DNA of 35,791 bases from Bacteroidota bacterium (GCA_018692315.1 JABHKC010000094.1:1-35791); one strand, 5' to 3'. Positions 17,448 through 24,970 are shown, numbered from the stretch's first letter. The notes: a model not told the origin generated them from the letters alone. Numbers and translations are program-made.

Positions 17448-18422
17448 TTATTCTATTCCGCCAAAATATTTCATATATTGAATTCTTTCGAAGGATGCTG
17501 TATTTTCTTTTCCGCTTAGTTTTCCTCTAAAATCGTCAATGCTGTTGAAATTTTTCTTTTCCATCCAAGTTGTCAAGTCGTTTAGAATTGTTGAAATATA
17601 CTCTGGTCCGTATTTGTAAATAACCGAAACAATTTGGACTGCAGTAGCTCCTGCAAGCAATTGCTTAATTACTCCTTCGCCAGAATGAACGCCTGTTGAA
17701 GCAGCTAAATTGCAGTGTACTTTATCTGAAAGTAGGGCAATCCAGCGCAGCGAAATTGAAATATCTTCGGGTGTGCTAAATACTCCTGAAGAGGTGATTT
17801 TGAAGTTGTTAATATCAATATCAGGATTAAAGTAGCGATTGAAAAGAACAATACTATCAATCATTTTAGTCCAACTTAATTTTCTTACCAGATTTGAAAG
17901 TCCGGCAGAAAAGTGGCTCATTTTCAAAGACAAGGGTATAGATATTTGAGGTTTTATCTTCTCAATAATCTCAAAATATATTTGTTCGTTTTCTTTACTG
18001 GTTCTGTTTTCTTCTGAAGGAAGCATAGACACATTCAATTCTAAAGCATCTGCACCTGCACTTTCAATGTTTTTCGCAAAATTTGTCCATTCTTTTGTAG
18101 AAATGCAATTGATGCTTGCTATTATTGGAATTTCAACCTTTTTTTTTGCTTCTTCAATTAAAGTTAGATATTCAGTAAGATTATTTTCCTTAGTATAGGC
18201 ACTGATATAATCGAAGGCATCTGGAAAATATGCCAGGTTTTCTTCAATATTTTTTGAAGTTTCTGACAATATTTGCTCTTCAAATAATGATTTTAAAACT
18301 ATTGCTCCTGCACCATTTTCGGCAAGTTTAACAATTTTTTCAACTGAATTTGATTGCCCTGAACTACCAATTATTATAGGATTTTTCAAATTTAATCCCA
18401 TATACTTTGTAGATAAATCCAT
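17448..18422 (-). CDS. Dihydroorotate dehydrogenase-like flavoprotein
   Basis: A 324-residue TIM-barrel flavoprotein of the class I dihydroorotate dehydrogenase superfamily. The opening MDLSTKYMGLNLKNPIIIGS and the FMN phosphate-binding end (CNLAASTGVHSGEGVIKQLL, then GATAVQIVSVIYKYG) match the family. However the loop that holds the catalytic base in true PyrD (NxSC) reads ALELNVSMLPSEE here, with Met133 in place of Cys. It is therefore unlikely to make orotate, and belongs with the DHOD-like proteins of unknown substrate that occur in many anaerobes. Neighbours are ferritin (41 bases upstream) and the AEC gene, not pyrimidine genes. Confidence 0.82.
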   Translation of the reverse strand: MDLSTKYMGLNLKNPIIIGSSGQSNSVEKIVKLAENGAGAIVLKSLFEEQILSETSKNIEENLAYFPDAFDYISAYTKENNLTEYLTLIEEAKKKVEIPIIASINCISTKEWTNFAKNIESAGADALELNVSMLPSEENRTSKENEQIYFEIIEKIKPQISIPLSLKMSHFSAGLSNLVRKLSWTKMIDSIVLFNRYFNPDIDINNFKITSSGVFSTPEDISISLRWIALLSDKVHCNLAASTGVHSGEGVIKQLLAGATAVQIVSVIYKYGPEYISTILNDLTTWMEKKNFNSIDDFRGKLSGKENTASFERIQYMKYFGGIE

Positions 18423-18463
18423 TTTGTCTTTTTTAATTATGATTGTTTGAAAAAAAATAAAAT

Positions 18464-18967
18464 TTAAGCAATTGGCACAAAAACTCGTTGCTTCATTTCT
18501 CTATCGAGCATAAAAAGACCTGCGCCTTTTCCTTCAATAAGGTTCAATTGTTCGAGAATATCAGAAACAGTTGCCTCTTCTTCTACTTGCTCGGAAATAT
18601 ACCATTGAAGCAAATTGACGGTCGCATGATCTTTTTCTTCCATTGAGAGATTTACAAGTTCATTTATCATTGATGTAATTTTTTGTTCGTGTTTAAAAAT
18701 ATCTTCAAAAACGTCTATTACATCTGTCCATTCATTTTTCGGACTTTCAATTTGTTGAAGAAGGACTCTGCCTCCTCGGTCTATTATGTATTTATACAGT
18801 TTTAGAGCATGAGCTTGTTCTTCTTCGAATTGAACTTTCATCCAATTTGAAAAGCCCGAAAGATTTTTTGTTGCTAAAAATGATGACATTGATAGGTACA
18901 AATATGCCGAAAATAATTCTGCATTAAGTTGTTTATTTAATTCTATTTCCAATTTTGTGCTTAACAT
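18464..18967 (-). CDS. ftnA: Ferritin (iron storage, non-haem)
   Basis: A 167-residue ferritin that oxidises Fe(II) and stores it as mineral in a 24-subunit cage. Ferroxidase ligands are visible: Glu17 in LNAELFSAY, FEEEQAHALK with Glu50 and His53, and HEQKITSMI plus EQVEEEATV in the second helix pair. Length is normal for the FtnA type and no haem-binding Met typical of bacterioferritin is evident. It starts 16 bases after the winged-helix gene, suggesting shared control. Confidence 0.95.
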   Translation of the reverse strand: MLSTKLEIELNKQLNAELFSAYLYLSMSSFLATKNLSGFSNWMKVQFEEEQAHALKLYKYIIDRGGRVLLQQIESPKNEWTDVIDVFEDIFKHEQKITSMINELVNLSMEEKDHATVNLLQWYISEQVEEEATVSDILEQLNLIEGKGAGLFMLDREMKQRVFVPIA

Positions 18968-18983
18968 GGCAAGTGTTTATTAA

Positions 18984-19163
18984 TTATTTGTTAATATCGT
19001 AAAAACATCTTTTAGGAGAACAGATTTTGTCTTCGCTTTTCAGAGCTTTTATTGCTTTATCGATGTCCTTTTTTTCTATACCGGATAGTTCTGAAATTTC
19101 TCCAGCTTTCAATGGTTTATTTGCATTAGATATAGTTTCAAGTACTTTTTCTTTGTTATCCAT
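18984..19163 (-). CDS. Small winged-helix DNA-binding protein with two cysteines
   Basis: A 59-residue protein found by direct translation. It begins MDNKEKVLETISNANKPLKA and reads as one helix-turn-helix unit: helix 1 (2-13), PLKAGEISELSGI as helix 2 and turn, KKDIDKAIKALKSEDKI as recognition helix, then a short wing ending CSPKRCFYDINK. The pattern matches minimal MarR/ArsR-like wings. Cys48 and Cys53 in the wing could bind metal or form a disulfide; that is inference. It is first in an eight-gene run and lies 16 bases before ferritin, so it is a candidate regulator of it. Confidence 0.8.
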   Translation of the reverse strand: MDNKEKVLETISNANKPLKAGEISELSGIEKKDIDKAIKALKSEDKICSPKRCFYDINK

Positions 19164-19193
19164 TTTTTACTTTTTTTCACATTTAAAATTTAA

Positions 19194-19201
19194 CAAAATT
19201 A
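19194..19201 (-). promoter_or_regulatory. Candidate -7 element for the winged-helix/ferritin operon
   Basis: On the minus strand this reads TAATTTTG, fitting TAnnTTTG, 30 bases upstream of the ATG at 19163. No clear -33 motif was found. It lies between that start and the terminator of the upstream superoxide reductase gene. Confidence 0.4.
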
Positions 19202-19218
19202 GTATTTTAATAAAAGAA

Positions 19219-19259
19219 AGGCACAGAAATTAAAAAATAATAGTAAAATTTCTATGCCT
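19219..19259 (-). terminator. Intrinsic terminator after superoxide reductase
   Basis: Arms AGGCACAGAAATT (19219-19231) and AATTTCTATGCCT (19247-19259) pair at 12 of 13 positions. On the minus strand the hairpin is followed by a T-rich tract (TTTCTTTTATT). It lies 20 bases after the stop codon at 19280 and separates the perR unit from the winged-helix operon. Confidence 0.8.
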
Positions 19260-19279
19260 GAAAAAAAGAACAGTAATTT

Positions 19280-19654
19280 TTATACTTCAACTACAACTTC
19301 TTCGCTTTGCCATAAACCATGTTTAGTACAAAATGCTTGAGCAGTCAATTTTAATTCTTTAGTAGGAACAATATAAAAATCTACTTCAAGATTGTTTGGT
19401 GCATTACCTAAAGCTCCTTCAACAAAATTTGCCTGTGCTAACATTTTTTCTCCATTCCATAGTTGAACCCATGCAATGTAGTGGTCTGTATCATCGGGGT
19501 GCATATATTCATCGCCGACTTTTATTTTTACTTTGAATTTTTCTCCAACTTTTGCACTTTTTTCACAATGAACAAATGCTGAATGTCTGTCAATATAATC
19601 TTTTTTTGCTTCTCTATCTAATGTTGAAATATCAACGTACTTATTAATTTTCAT
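19280..19654 (-). CDS. Superoxide reductase (neelaredoxin type, class II)
   Basis: A 124-residue protein that reduces superoxide to hydrogen peroxide without making oxygen. The Fe(His4)(Cys) centre is readable: His24 (DRHSAF), His52 (YMHPDD), His58 (TDHYIAWV), Cys109 and His112 (CTKHGLW). There is no N-terminal desulforedoxin domain, so it is the one-iron class. The usual Glu-Lys-His triad that helps proton transfer reads Asp22-Arg23-His24 here. It lies 105 bases after ahpC; electrons probably come from rubredoxin. Confidence 0.92.
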   Translation of the reverse strand: MKINKYVDISTLDREAKKDYIDRHSAFVHCEKSAKVGEKFKVKIKVGDEYMHPDDTDHYIAWVQLWNGEKMLAQANFVEGALGNAPNNLEVDFYIVPTKELKLTAQAFCTKHGLWQSEEVVVEV

Positions 19655-19702
19655 ACTTCTTATTTTAATATTTATAATTTATTTAAGTTTTTTTGAATAA
19701 TT

Positions 19703-19748
19703 GATACTTGATTTATAATTTACAATATCAAATTATAAATCAAGTATC
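19703..19748. repeat. Perfect 19-base inverted repeat between ahpC and superoxide reductase
   Basis: Arms GATACTTGATTTATAATTT (19703-19721) and its exact reverse complement (19730-19748) flank an 8-base loop. It ends 11 bases before the ahpC stop. Neither side has a clear T-run, so it is not a standard terminator; it may be a stability hairpin at the end of the ahpC message or a small repeat element. Confidence 0.85.
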
Positions 19749-19759
19749 CTAAATCTAAA

Positions 19760-20392
19760 TTAGTGCGTGCTTAAATAATCAGCAACGCCATCTTGTGTAG
19801 CTTTCATTGCATCTTCGCCTTCTTTCCAGTTTGCTGGACAAACTTCTCCGTACTTTTCAAAATGTTGTAGTGCATCAACCATTCTCAATGCTTCACCAAC
19901 ACTTCTGCCAAGAGGAAGATCGTTTATTACAGAATGTTTTACTATTCCTTCTTTGTCAATCAAAAATAATCCACGATAAGCAACTGGAGCTCCGTTGAAA
20001 GTTGCTTCACCTTCGTCATTATAATCCCATTCGCCTGCTAATACGCCATAATTTTCGGCAATTGTTTTCGATAAGTCAGCAACTACAGGATATTTTACAC
20101 CTTTTATTCCACCTTTGTTAAGATCGGTTTGTAGCCAAGCTAAATGTGAAAATTCAGAATCAACTGAACAACCAACAACTGCTACATCTCTTTTTTCAAA
20201 TTCTTCAATTTGTTTTTGAAAGGCTACTAATTCTGTAGGACAAACAAATGTGAAATCAAGTGGGTAGAAGAAAAAGACTACATGTTTTTTCCCAAGATAT
20301 TGATCCAAAGAAAATCCTTGTACTATTTCGTTACCATTTACTACTGCATTTGCCTTAAATTCAGGCGCTTTTTTACCTATTAAAGATACCAT
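19760..20392 (-). CDS. AhpC-type 2-Cys peroxiredoxin
   Basis: A 210-residue typical 2-Cys peroxiredoxin that reduces hydrogen peroxide and alkyl hydroperoxides. Peroxidatic Cys51 lies in DFTFVCPTEL and resolving Cys185 in GEVCPANWKEG; the GGxG-like and YF-tail regions tied to over-oxidation sensitivity are not obvious. No AhpF partner is present in the window, so the reductant is probably thioredoxin. It follows perR by 46 bases with no promoter motif seen between them, so the two are probably one transcript under PerR. Confidence 0.95.
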   Translation of the reverse strand: MVSLIGKKAPEFKANAVVNGNEIVQGFSLDQYLGKKHVVFFFYPLDFTFVCPTELVAFQKQIEEFEKRDVAVVGCSVDSEFSHLAWLQTDLNKGGIKGVKYPVVADLSKTIAENYGVLAGEWDYNDEGEATFNGAPVAYRGLFLIDKEGIVKHSVINDLPLGRSVGEALRMVDALQHFEKYGEVCPANWKEGEDAMKATQDGVADYLSTH

Positions 20393-20438
20393 AATTTTTA
20401 ATTTTTAATTTAAAGTTAATATTAAAGGTTAATTTAAT

Positions 20439-20837
20439 TTATTTGCATTTATCGCACATACCTTTTATATATAGGTGTGTTTCATCAATTTTATATTTTT
20501 CTATGTTTTTTGTATTTATTTCGGAAAGATCTATATCAAAATCTAATATATTCCCACATTTTGTACATTTGAAATGTCCATGATCTGTAGTATCCGCATC
20601 GAATCTTAATTCGTTTTCTTCAATATTTATTAATAATATAATATTCTTTCCTGAAAAAAGTTTTAAGGTGTTATAAACTGTTGTTTTAGACAATGTTGGA
20701 ATTTCATTCACAAGCTCTTTATATATCATGTCAACAGTTGGGTGATTTTTGTTTCGATATAAATATTCAAAGATTTTTATTCTTTGATAGGAAGGTTTAA
20801 CTCCTTTATCCTTTAAATATTCTCCAAAATTATCCAT
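20439..20837 (-). CDS. perR: PerR, peroxide-sensing Fur-family repressor
   Basis: A 132-residue Fur-family regulator. The winged helix (about 10-75) includes TLSKTTVYNTLKLF as recognition helix. Sensing-site ligands align with Bacillus PerR: His32, Asp80, His86, His88 and Asp99, the last being Asp as in PerR rather than Glu as in Fur. The structural zinc site is complete: Cys91, Cys94, Cys128, Cys131. Such proteins sense peroxide by metal-catalysed oxidation of His ligands and then release DNA. A candidate operator lies over its own promoter (20873-20887), and the genes downstream encode peroxide and superoxide defence. Confidence 0.92.
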   Translation of the reverse strand: MDNFGEYLKDKGVKPSYQRIKIFEYLYRNKNHPTVDMIYKELVNEIPTLSKTTVYNTLKLFSGKNIILLINIEENELRFDADTTDHGHFKCTKCGNILDFDIDLSEINTKNIEKYKIDETHLYIKGMCDKCK

Positions 20838-20872
20838 AAATACTCTTCATTATTTAACAAGAAATTACATTA

Positions 20873-20887
20873 TTGTAATCATTGCAA
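20873..20887. promoter_or_regulatory. Candidate PerR box upstream of perR
   Basis: TTGTAATCATTGCAA is a 7-1-7 inverted repeat with one mismatched pair and matches 11 of 14 positions of the Bacillus PerR box TTATAATNATTATAA. It lies 36 bases upstream of the perR ATG and overlaps the end of the -7 element, a position suited to repression. Confidence 0.55.
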
Positions 20888-20916
20888 ATCTATATCAATT
20901 ATAAATATGAACCAAA
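20885..20916 (-). promoter_or_regulatory. Probable perR promoter
   Basis: On the minus strand TTTG (20913-20916) is followed after 20 bases by TAGATTTG (20885-20892), fitting the Bacteroidota -33/-7 pattern. The start codon is about 48 bases downstream. Confidence 0.55.
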
Positions 20917-21126
20917 TTTATTTTAGATTTTTTTCATTTATTTTTTAATATTGTAATTGGCTGTATGCCTGGCATATAGGCTGTACTTGTTTGTTGTTTT
21001 TGTAAACGAAGGAAATAATCTAAGCTTTTTTTATGATTATTTTATTCTTAGAAAGTAAAATTTTGGTAAATATTTATAAAAATTGGATTCCAAGTTTTTT
21101 TTATTTCTATATATTTATGAAATGAT

Positions 21127-21245
21127 AAATGATAAATGATTAAATCTTATAACTATGATAATATTGTTTAGAAAAGAATTTAAGCAATAGAAATATTATA
21201 ATGTTAGAATTGAATAAGCACAAATTATACAATCATTTATCATTT
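21127..21245. repeat. 15-base inverted repeat with 89-base spacer
   Basis: AAATGATAAATGATT (21127-21141) and its exact reverse complement AATCATTTATCATTT (21231-21245). The left arm is part of a tandem 7-base repeat. No gene lies between the arms. Confidence 0.75.
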
Positions 21246-21369
21246 AGTCATCATTTTTTTGTTGTTGTATCTTCTGTCATGAAATATGTAGTTGCAAATG
21301 AGGTAAATAATGATTTAAAAAAAATTAAAAAAAATTAACAATTATTAACAATTATAAAAAAATATGTTT

Positions 21370-21377
21370 TATATTTG
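21370..21377 (+). promoter_or_regulatory. Candidate -7 element for nrfHA
   Basis: TATATTTG fits TAnnTTTG, about 214 bases upstream of nrfH, with a palindrome (21390-21405) just downstream. No -33 motif at suitable spacing. Confidence 0.3.
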
Positions 21378-21389
21378 TTGAGATTATGA

Positions 21390-21405
21390 ATTTAAGAACT
21401 TAAAT
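21390..21405. promoter_or_regulatory. 16-base palindrome upstream of nrfH
   Basis: Arms ATTTAAG and CTTAAAT with an AA centre, 13 bases after a TATATTTG element, so it may be an operator for the nrf operon. No known regulator motif is matched. Confidence 0.35.
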
Positions 21406-21590
21406 ACCGAAATGTTTTATTATTTAAATACTTAGGTAATATTTAATGAACAAATTATGACAAATTGCATAAAATTTTGGTACACATTTAGATTTTTTGA
21501 ATTTGAGTTCAATTGTAGTTGAGTATGACAAATTTTATATTAAAAAATATATACCTTATATAATAATAGAAATTTTATAAAGAATAGAAT

Positions 21591-22157
21591 ATGAAAAAGA
21601 ACTCCAACTCCTCATCATGGCGAATAATATTTTCGATTTTATTAGGTGCAATTTTCGGAATTTTGATATTCACATTGTATATTTCAAAAGCATCATCATA
21701 TCTTTCCGATGAGCCTGAGACTTGCGTAAATTGCCATATCATGGCCCCACAATATGCCACATGGAATCATAGTTCCCATCGCGAGGTTGCAAATTGCAAC
21801 GATTGCCATGTGCCGCACGACAATGTTTTAAATAAATATTTTTTTAAAGCAAAAGACGGTATTAATCATGCCTATGTTTTTTCAATGAGAAACGAACCTC
21901 AAGTTATTACTATAAAGGAAGAAAGCAAAGAGGTAGTTCATCAAAATTGTATTAGATGCCATACTGAAAGATTAAATGATCCGAAATTAGCACTCATGGT
22001 TGATAATCACAAAGAGAAAATGGAGGCGAGAGTTTGTTGGGAGTGTCATCAAGAAGTCCCTCATGGAAGAGTAAAAAGCTTGGCAAGTACTCCAAATGCA
22101 AGAATCCCTTTACTGAAAAGTCCAGTGCCAAATTGGCTCAACAATATAATGAATTAA
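21591..22157 (+). CDS. nrfH: NrfH, membrane tetrahaem cytochrome c quinol dehydrogenase
   Basis: A 188-residue NapC/NirT-family cytochrome that takes electrons from menaquinol and passes them to NrfA. One N-terminal anchor helix (about 11-33) is followed by four CxxCH haem sites: CVNCH (45-49), CNDCH (69-73), CIRCH (120-124) and CWECH (149-153). The Met after the first site (CHIMAP) is the unusual haem 1 ligand of NrfH. It lies 20 bases upstream of nrfA, as expected. Confidence 0.96.
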   Translation: MKKNSNSSSWRIIFSILLGAIFGILIFTLYISKASSYLSDEPETCVNCHIMAPQYATWNHSSHREVANCNDCHVPHDNVLNKYFFKAKDGINHAYVFSMRNEPQVITIKEESKEVVHQNCIRCHTERLNDPKLALMVDNHKEKMEARVCWECHQEVPHGRVKSLASTPNARIPLLKSPVPNWLNNIMN

Positions 22158-22177
22158 TTTAACTAAAATGTATTATT

Positions 22178-23665
22178 ATGACAAAGAAAAGAGGAACTAT
22201 TAATTGGATACCATTTATCATCTCCTTGGTAGTGGTATTTATTTTAGGATTATTTGCATCGTCGATTTTGGAAAGGCGGGCAGAAGCAGTTTTTGCATAT
22301 GCTCCGCAAACTAAGATTGCTGATTTCGAACCGAGAAACGAAGTTTGGGGGAAAAATTTTCCAAGGCAATACGAATCTTACTACGAAACTGCAGATACTA
22401 CTTTTTATAGCAAGTATAATGGTGGTGGAATGATTGATATGTTAGAGGTTGATCCTCGCTTAGTGGTGATGTGGGCAGGATACGGTTTTGCAAAAGACTA
22501 CAATCAAGGAAGAGGCCATGTTTATGCTGTGGAAGATCTTAGGAAATCATTAAGAACAGGAGGACCGACTAATAGTAGCGACGGACCAATGCCAGCAACA
22601 TGTTGGACATGTAAAAGTCCTGATGTTCCAAGAGTTATGAACAGAGATGGTGTTGCAGAATTTTACTCCGGAAAATGGTCGAGAATAGGTTCGGAAATTG
22701 TTAATCCAATAGGTTGTGGTGATTGCCACGATCCTGAAACTCAGGATTTAACAATAACAAGACCTGCATTGATTGAAGGATTTGAAAAAATGGGGAAGGA
22801 TATTAACAAAGCTACTCATCAGGAGATGAGGTCTTTGGTATGTGCACAATGTCACGTCGAATACTATTTCGATAAAAATAAAGTAAAAGGAAGTGCATAT
22901 TTAACCTTACCTTGGGACAATGGTTTGAAATGTGAAGATGTTGAAAAATATTACGATGATTTAAATTTCAAAGATTGGACACATAAAGTAAGTAAAGCTC
23001 CAATGTTAAAAACTCAACATCCGGGATACGAGATTTATCTAACTGGTGTACATGCAGATAGAGGTGTTTCTTGTGCCGATTGTCATATGCCTTATAAAAG
23101 CGAAGGCGGTGTAAAATTCACAGATCATAAAATTCAAAGTCCATTAAATAATGTTGCTAATTCTTGTCAGGTATGCCACCGCGAAGAAACTGACAGATTA
23201 TTAGAAGATGTTTATGACAGGCAAGACAAAATTATCGAGAACAGAGACAAATTGGAAGAATTGATAGTACGTGCACATGTTGAAGCAAAATTTGCCTGGG
23301 ATAAAGGAGCTACAGAAGAGCAAATGAAAGATATTTTAATGGATATCAGACATGCTCAATGGAGATGGGATTATGCAGCAGCCAGCCATGGTGGATCATT
23401 TCACTCACCTGTTGAAGTTGGTCGAATTATTTCTACCGGAATTACTATCGCTCAAGAGGGCAGAATAAAATTAGCCAGATTGTTTGCCGATTTAGGATTT
23501 AACCAAGAAATTCCATATCCAGATATTACAACAAAAGCAAAAGCTCAGGAATTTATCGGACTCGACAAAGAAAAAATGGATGCTACTAAAGCAAAATTCT
23601 TGAGAGAATTAGCTCCTAAATGGGACGAATTAGCTAAAGAAAGAGAAAGTAAAATGAATATTTAA
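22178..23665 (+). CDS. nrfA: NrfA, pentahaem cytochrome c nitrite reductase
   Basis: A 495-residue enzyme that reduces nitrite to ammonium with six electrons. The active-site haem has the Lys-ligated motif CWTCK (142-146); four ordinary sites follow: CGDCH (180-184), CAQCH (222-226), CADCH (299-303) and CQVCH (330-334). Active-site Tyr229 (CHVEYYF) and His281 (TQHPGYE) are present. An N-terminal hydrophobic segment (10-30) without a clear cleavage site may stay as an anchor. Its partner NrfH is upstream and a porin lies 17 bases downstream. Confidence 0.97.
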   Translation: MTKKRGTINWIPFIISLVVVFILGLFASSILERRAEAVFAYAPQTKIADFEPRNEVWGKNFPRQYESYYETADTTFYSKYNGGGMIDMLEVDPRLVVMWAGYGFAKDYNQGRGHVYAVEDLRKSLRTGGPTNSSDGPMPATCWTCKSPDVPRVMNRDGVAEFYSGKWSRIGSEIVNPIGCGDCHDPETQDLTITRPALIEGFEKMGKDINKATHQEMRSLVCAQCHVEYYFDKNKVKGSAYLTLPWDNGLKCEDVEKYYDDLNFKDWTHKVSKAPMLKTQHPGYEIYLTGVHADRGVSCADCHMPYKSEGGVKFTDHKIQSPLNNVANSCQVCHREETDRLLEDVYDRQDKIIENRDKLEELIVRAHVEAKFAWDKGATEEQMKDILMDIRHAQWRWDYAAASHGGSFHSPVEVGRIISTGITIAQEGRIKLARLFADLGFNQEIPYPDITTKAKAQEFIGLDKEKMDATKAKFLRELAPKWDELAKERESKMNI

Positions 23666-23682
23666 AATTAAAAAACAACAAA

Positions 23683-24936
23683 ATGAAATTATTATTAAAA
23701 ACACAAATTTTTATACTATTAGCACTTTTCAGTATTAACTCGTTCGGACAATTTTCTTTAAGTGGAGAATTCAGACCACGTACCGAATTTAGCCATGGAT
23801 ATAAATCATTAGCCTCTCCTGACCAGGAAGCCTCATTATTCACAGCTCAGCGAACAAGATTAAATTTTGATTATAAAAATGACCTTTATAAAGTGAAATT
23901 GACACTTCAAGACGTTCGTGCCTGGGGAAGTCAAAAGCAATTAGTATCAAACGAAGATTTTGCTACTTCTGTACACGAAGCTTGGGCTGAGGTGTTTTTT
24001 ACAGAGAAAATATCTTTAAAAGCAGGTCGTCAGGAATTGGTTTACGATGATCACAGAATTTTTGGAAGTGTTGGTTGGGCAAATCAAGCACGTTCGCATG
24101 ATGTTGCTTTATTGAAATTTAAATTGGACTGTGATGTTCATATTGGGTTTGCTTACAATGAGAATACAAACAGAACCAATAATTTTTATGATGGACCAGA
24201 TGCCTACAAAGCAATGCAATTTTTCCACTGGAATCGTAAATTTGAAAAACTTTCAGCAAGCATTTTGTTTTTAAATAATGGAAAAGCCTTTGCCGATGAA
24301 GTAGATAGCTTAGGAAATGTTACAGCGCAAGGAGTTCAATATAGCCAAACAATTGGGGCAAGACTTGCTTATAAAGCAGGGAAATTAGGAGTAGCTGGAT
24401 ATTTCTACTATCAGATGGGTAAAGACGGAACAGATACAGAATTAAGTGCATACGATGCTGCTCTAGATCTTTCTTATGGAGTTAGTGATAATCTTTCTTT
24501 TAATGCAGGATTTGAACTTCTTTCCGGAGACGATGGTACAGATGATAAAAACAATTCATTTACTCCTTTCTATGGAACAAATCATAAATTTAATGGATTT
24601 ATGGATTATTTCTATGTTGGACAGCCAGGTGGATTTGGTTTACAAGATATTTATCTGAAAGGAAAATATAAGCATGGAAAAATGTTCTTTGCACTTCATG
24701 CACATCTTCTTTCAACTGCAGTAGATATTAGTGAAGATTTTGATAAAGGACTTGGTACAGAAATAGACTTTTTCTGTGGATATAACCTTTCGAAACAAGC
24801 AAATATCAAACTCGGATATTCCCAAATGCTTGGAACAGAATCTATGGAAGCAATCAGAGGTGGAAGTATGGATGAAACAAGCAACTGGGCTTGGTTGATG
24901 CTTACTGTTAAACCAACATTTTTCAAATCTGAATAA
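23683..24936 (+). CDS. Outer-membrane porin, alginate-export-like beta barrel
   Basis: A 417-residue protein with a signal peptide ending at SFGQ (about 23). The rest is made of alternating amphipathic strands such as FSLSGEFRPRTEFSHGYKSL and ending with a Trp-rich strand NWAWLMLTVKPTFF, typical of the alginate_export/porin superfamily. It begins 17 bases after nrfA, so it is probably co-transcribed and may admit nitrite, nitrate or other anions; that role is inference. No terminator was clear between it and the resB promoter. Confidence 0.8.
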   Translation: MKLLLKTQIFILLALFSINSFGQFSLSGEFRPRTEFSHGYKSLASPDQEASLFTAQRTRLNFDYKNDLYKVKLTLQDVRAWGSQKQLVSNEDFATSVHEAWAEVFFTEKISLKAGRQELVYDDHRIFGSVGWANQARSHDVALLKFKLDCDVHIGFAYNENTNRTNNFYDGPDAYKAMQFFHWNRKFEKLSASILFLNNGKAFADEVDSLGNVTAQGVQYSQTIGARLAYKAGKLGVAGYFYYQMGKDGTDTELSAYDAALDLSYGVSDNLSFNAGFELLSGDDGTDDKNNSFTPFYGTNHKFNGFMDYFYVGQPGGFGLQDIYLKGKYKHGKMFFALHAHLLSTAVDISEDFDKGLGTEIDFFCGYNLSKQANIKLGYSQMLGTESMEAIRGGSMDETSNWAWLMLTVKPTFFKSE

Positions 24937-24970
24937 ATTTGAACTTGAGACAGCTTAGCTTAACAAATTA

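Larger units (their letters stand above)
20917..21590. other. Long A/T-rich intergenic region between perR and nrfH
   Basis: No gene was found on either strand. It holds a tandem 7-mer (AATGATA units, from 21121), one end of a 15-base inverted repeat with its partner at 21231-21245, a TATATTTG -7-like element (21370-21377) and a 16-base palindrome (21390-21405). The length suggests a complex control region for nrf or a lost gene. Confidence 0.5.

Noticed and set aside
17448-18422. True PyrD (dihydroorotate dehydrogenase)
   Set aside because: The catalytic Cys position is Met and no pyrimidine genes are nearby.
19027-19233. 68-residue plus-strand frame over the winged-helix gene
   Set aside because: The minus strand encodes a coherent HTH protein here, with proper spacing to ferritin; the plus frame has no signature.
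21121-21245. CRISPR array
   Set aside because: Repeat units are 7 bases and adjoining, or inverted; no regular spacers and no cas genes.
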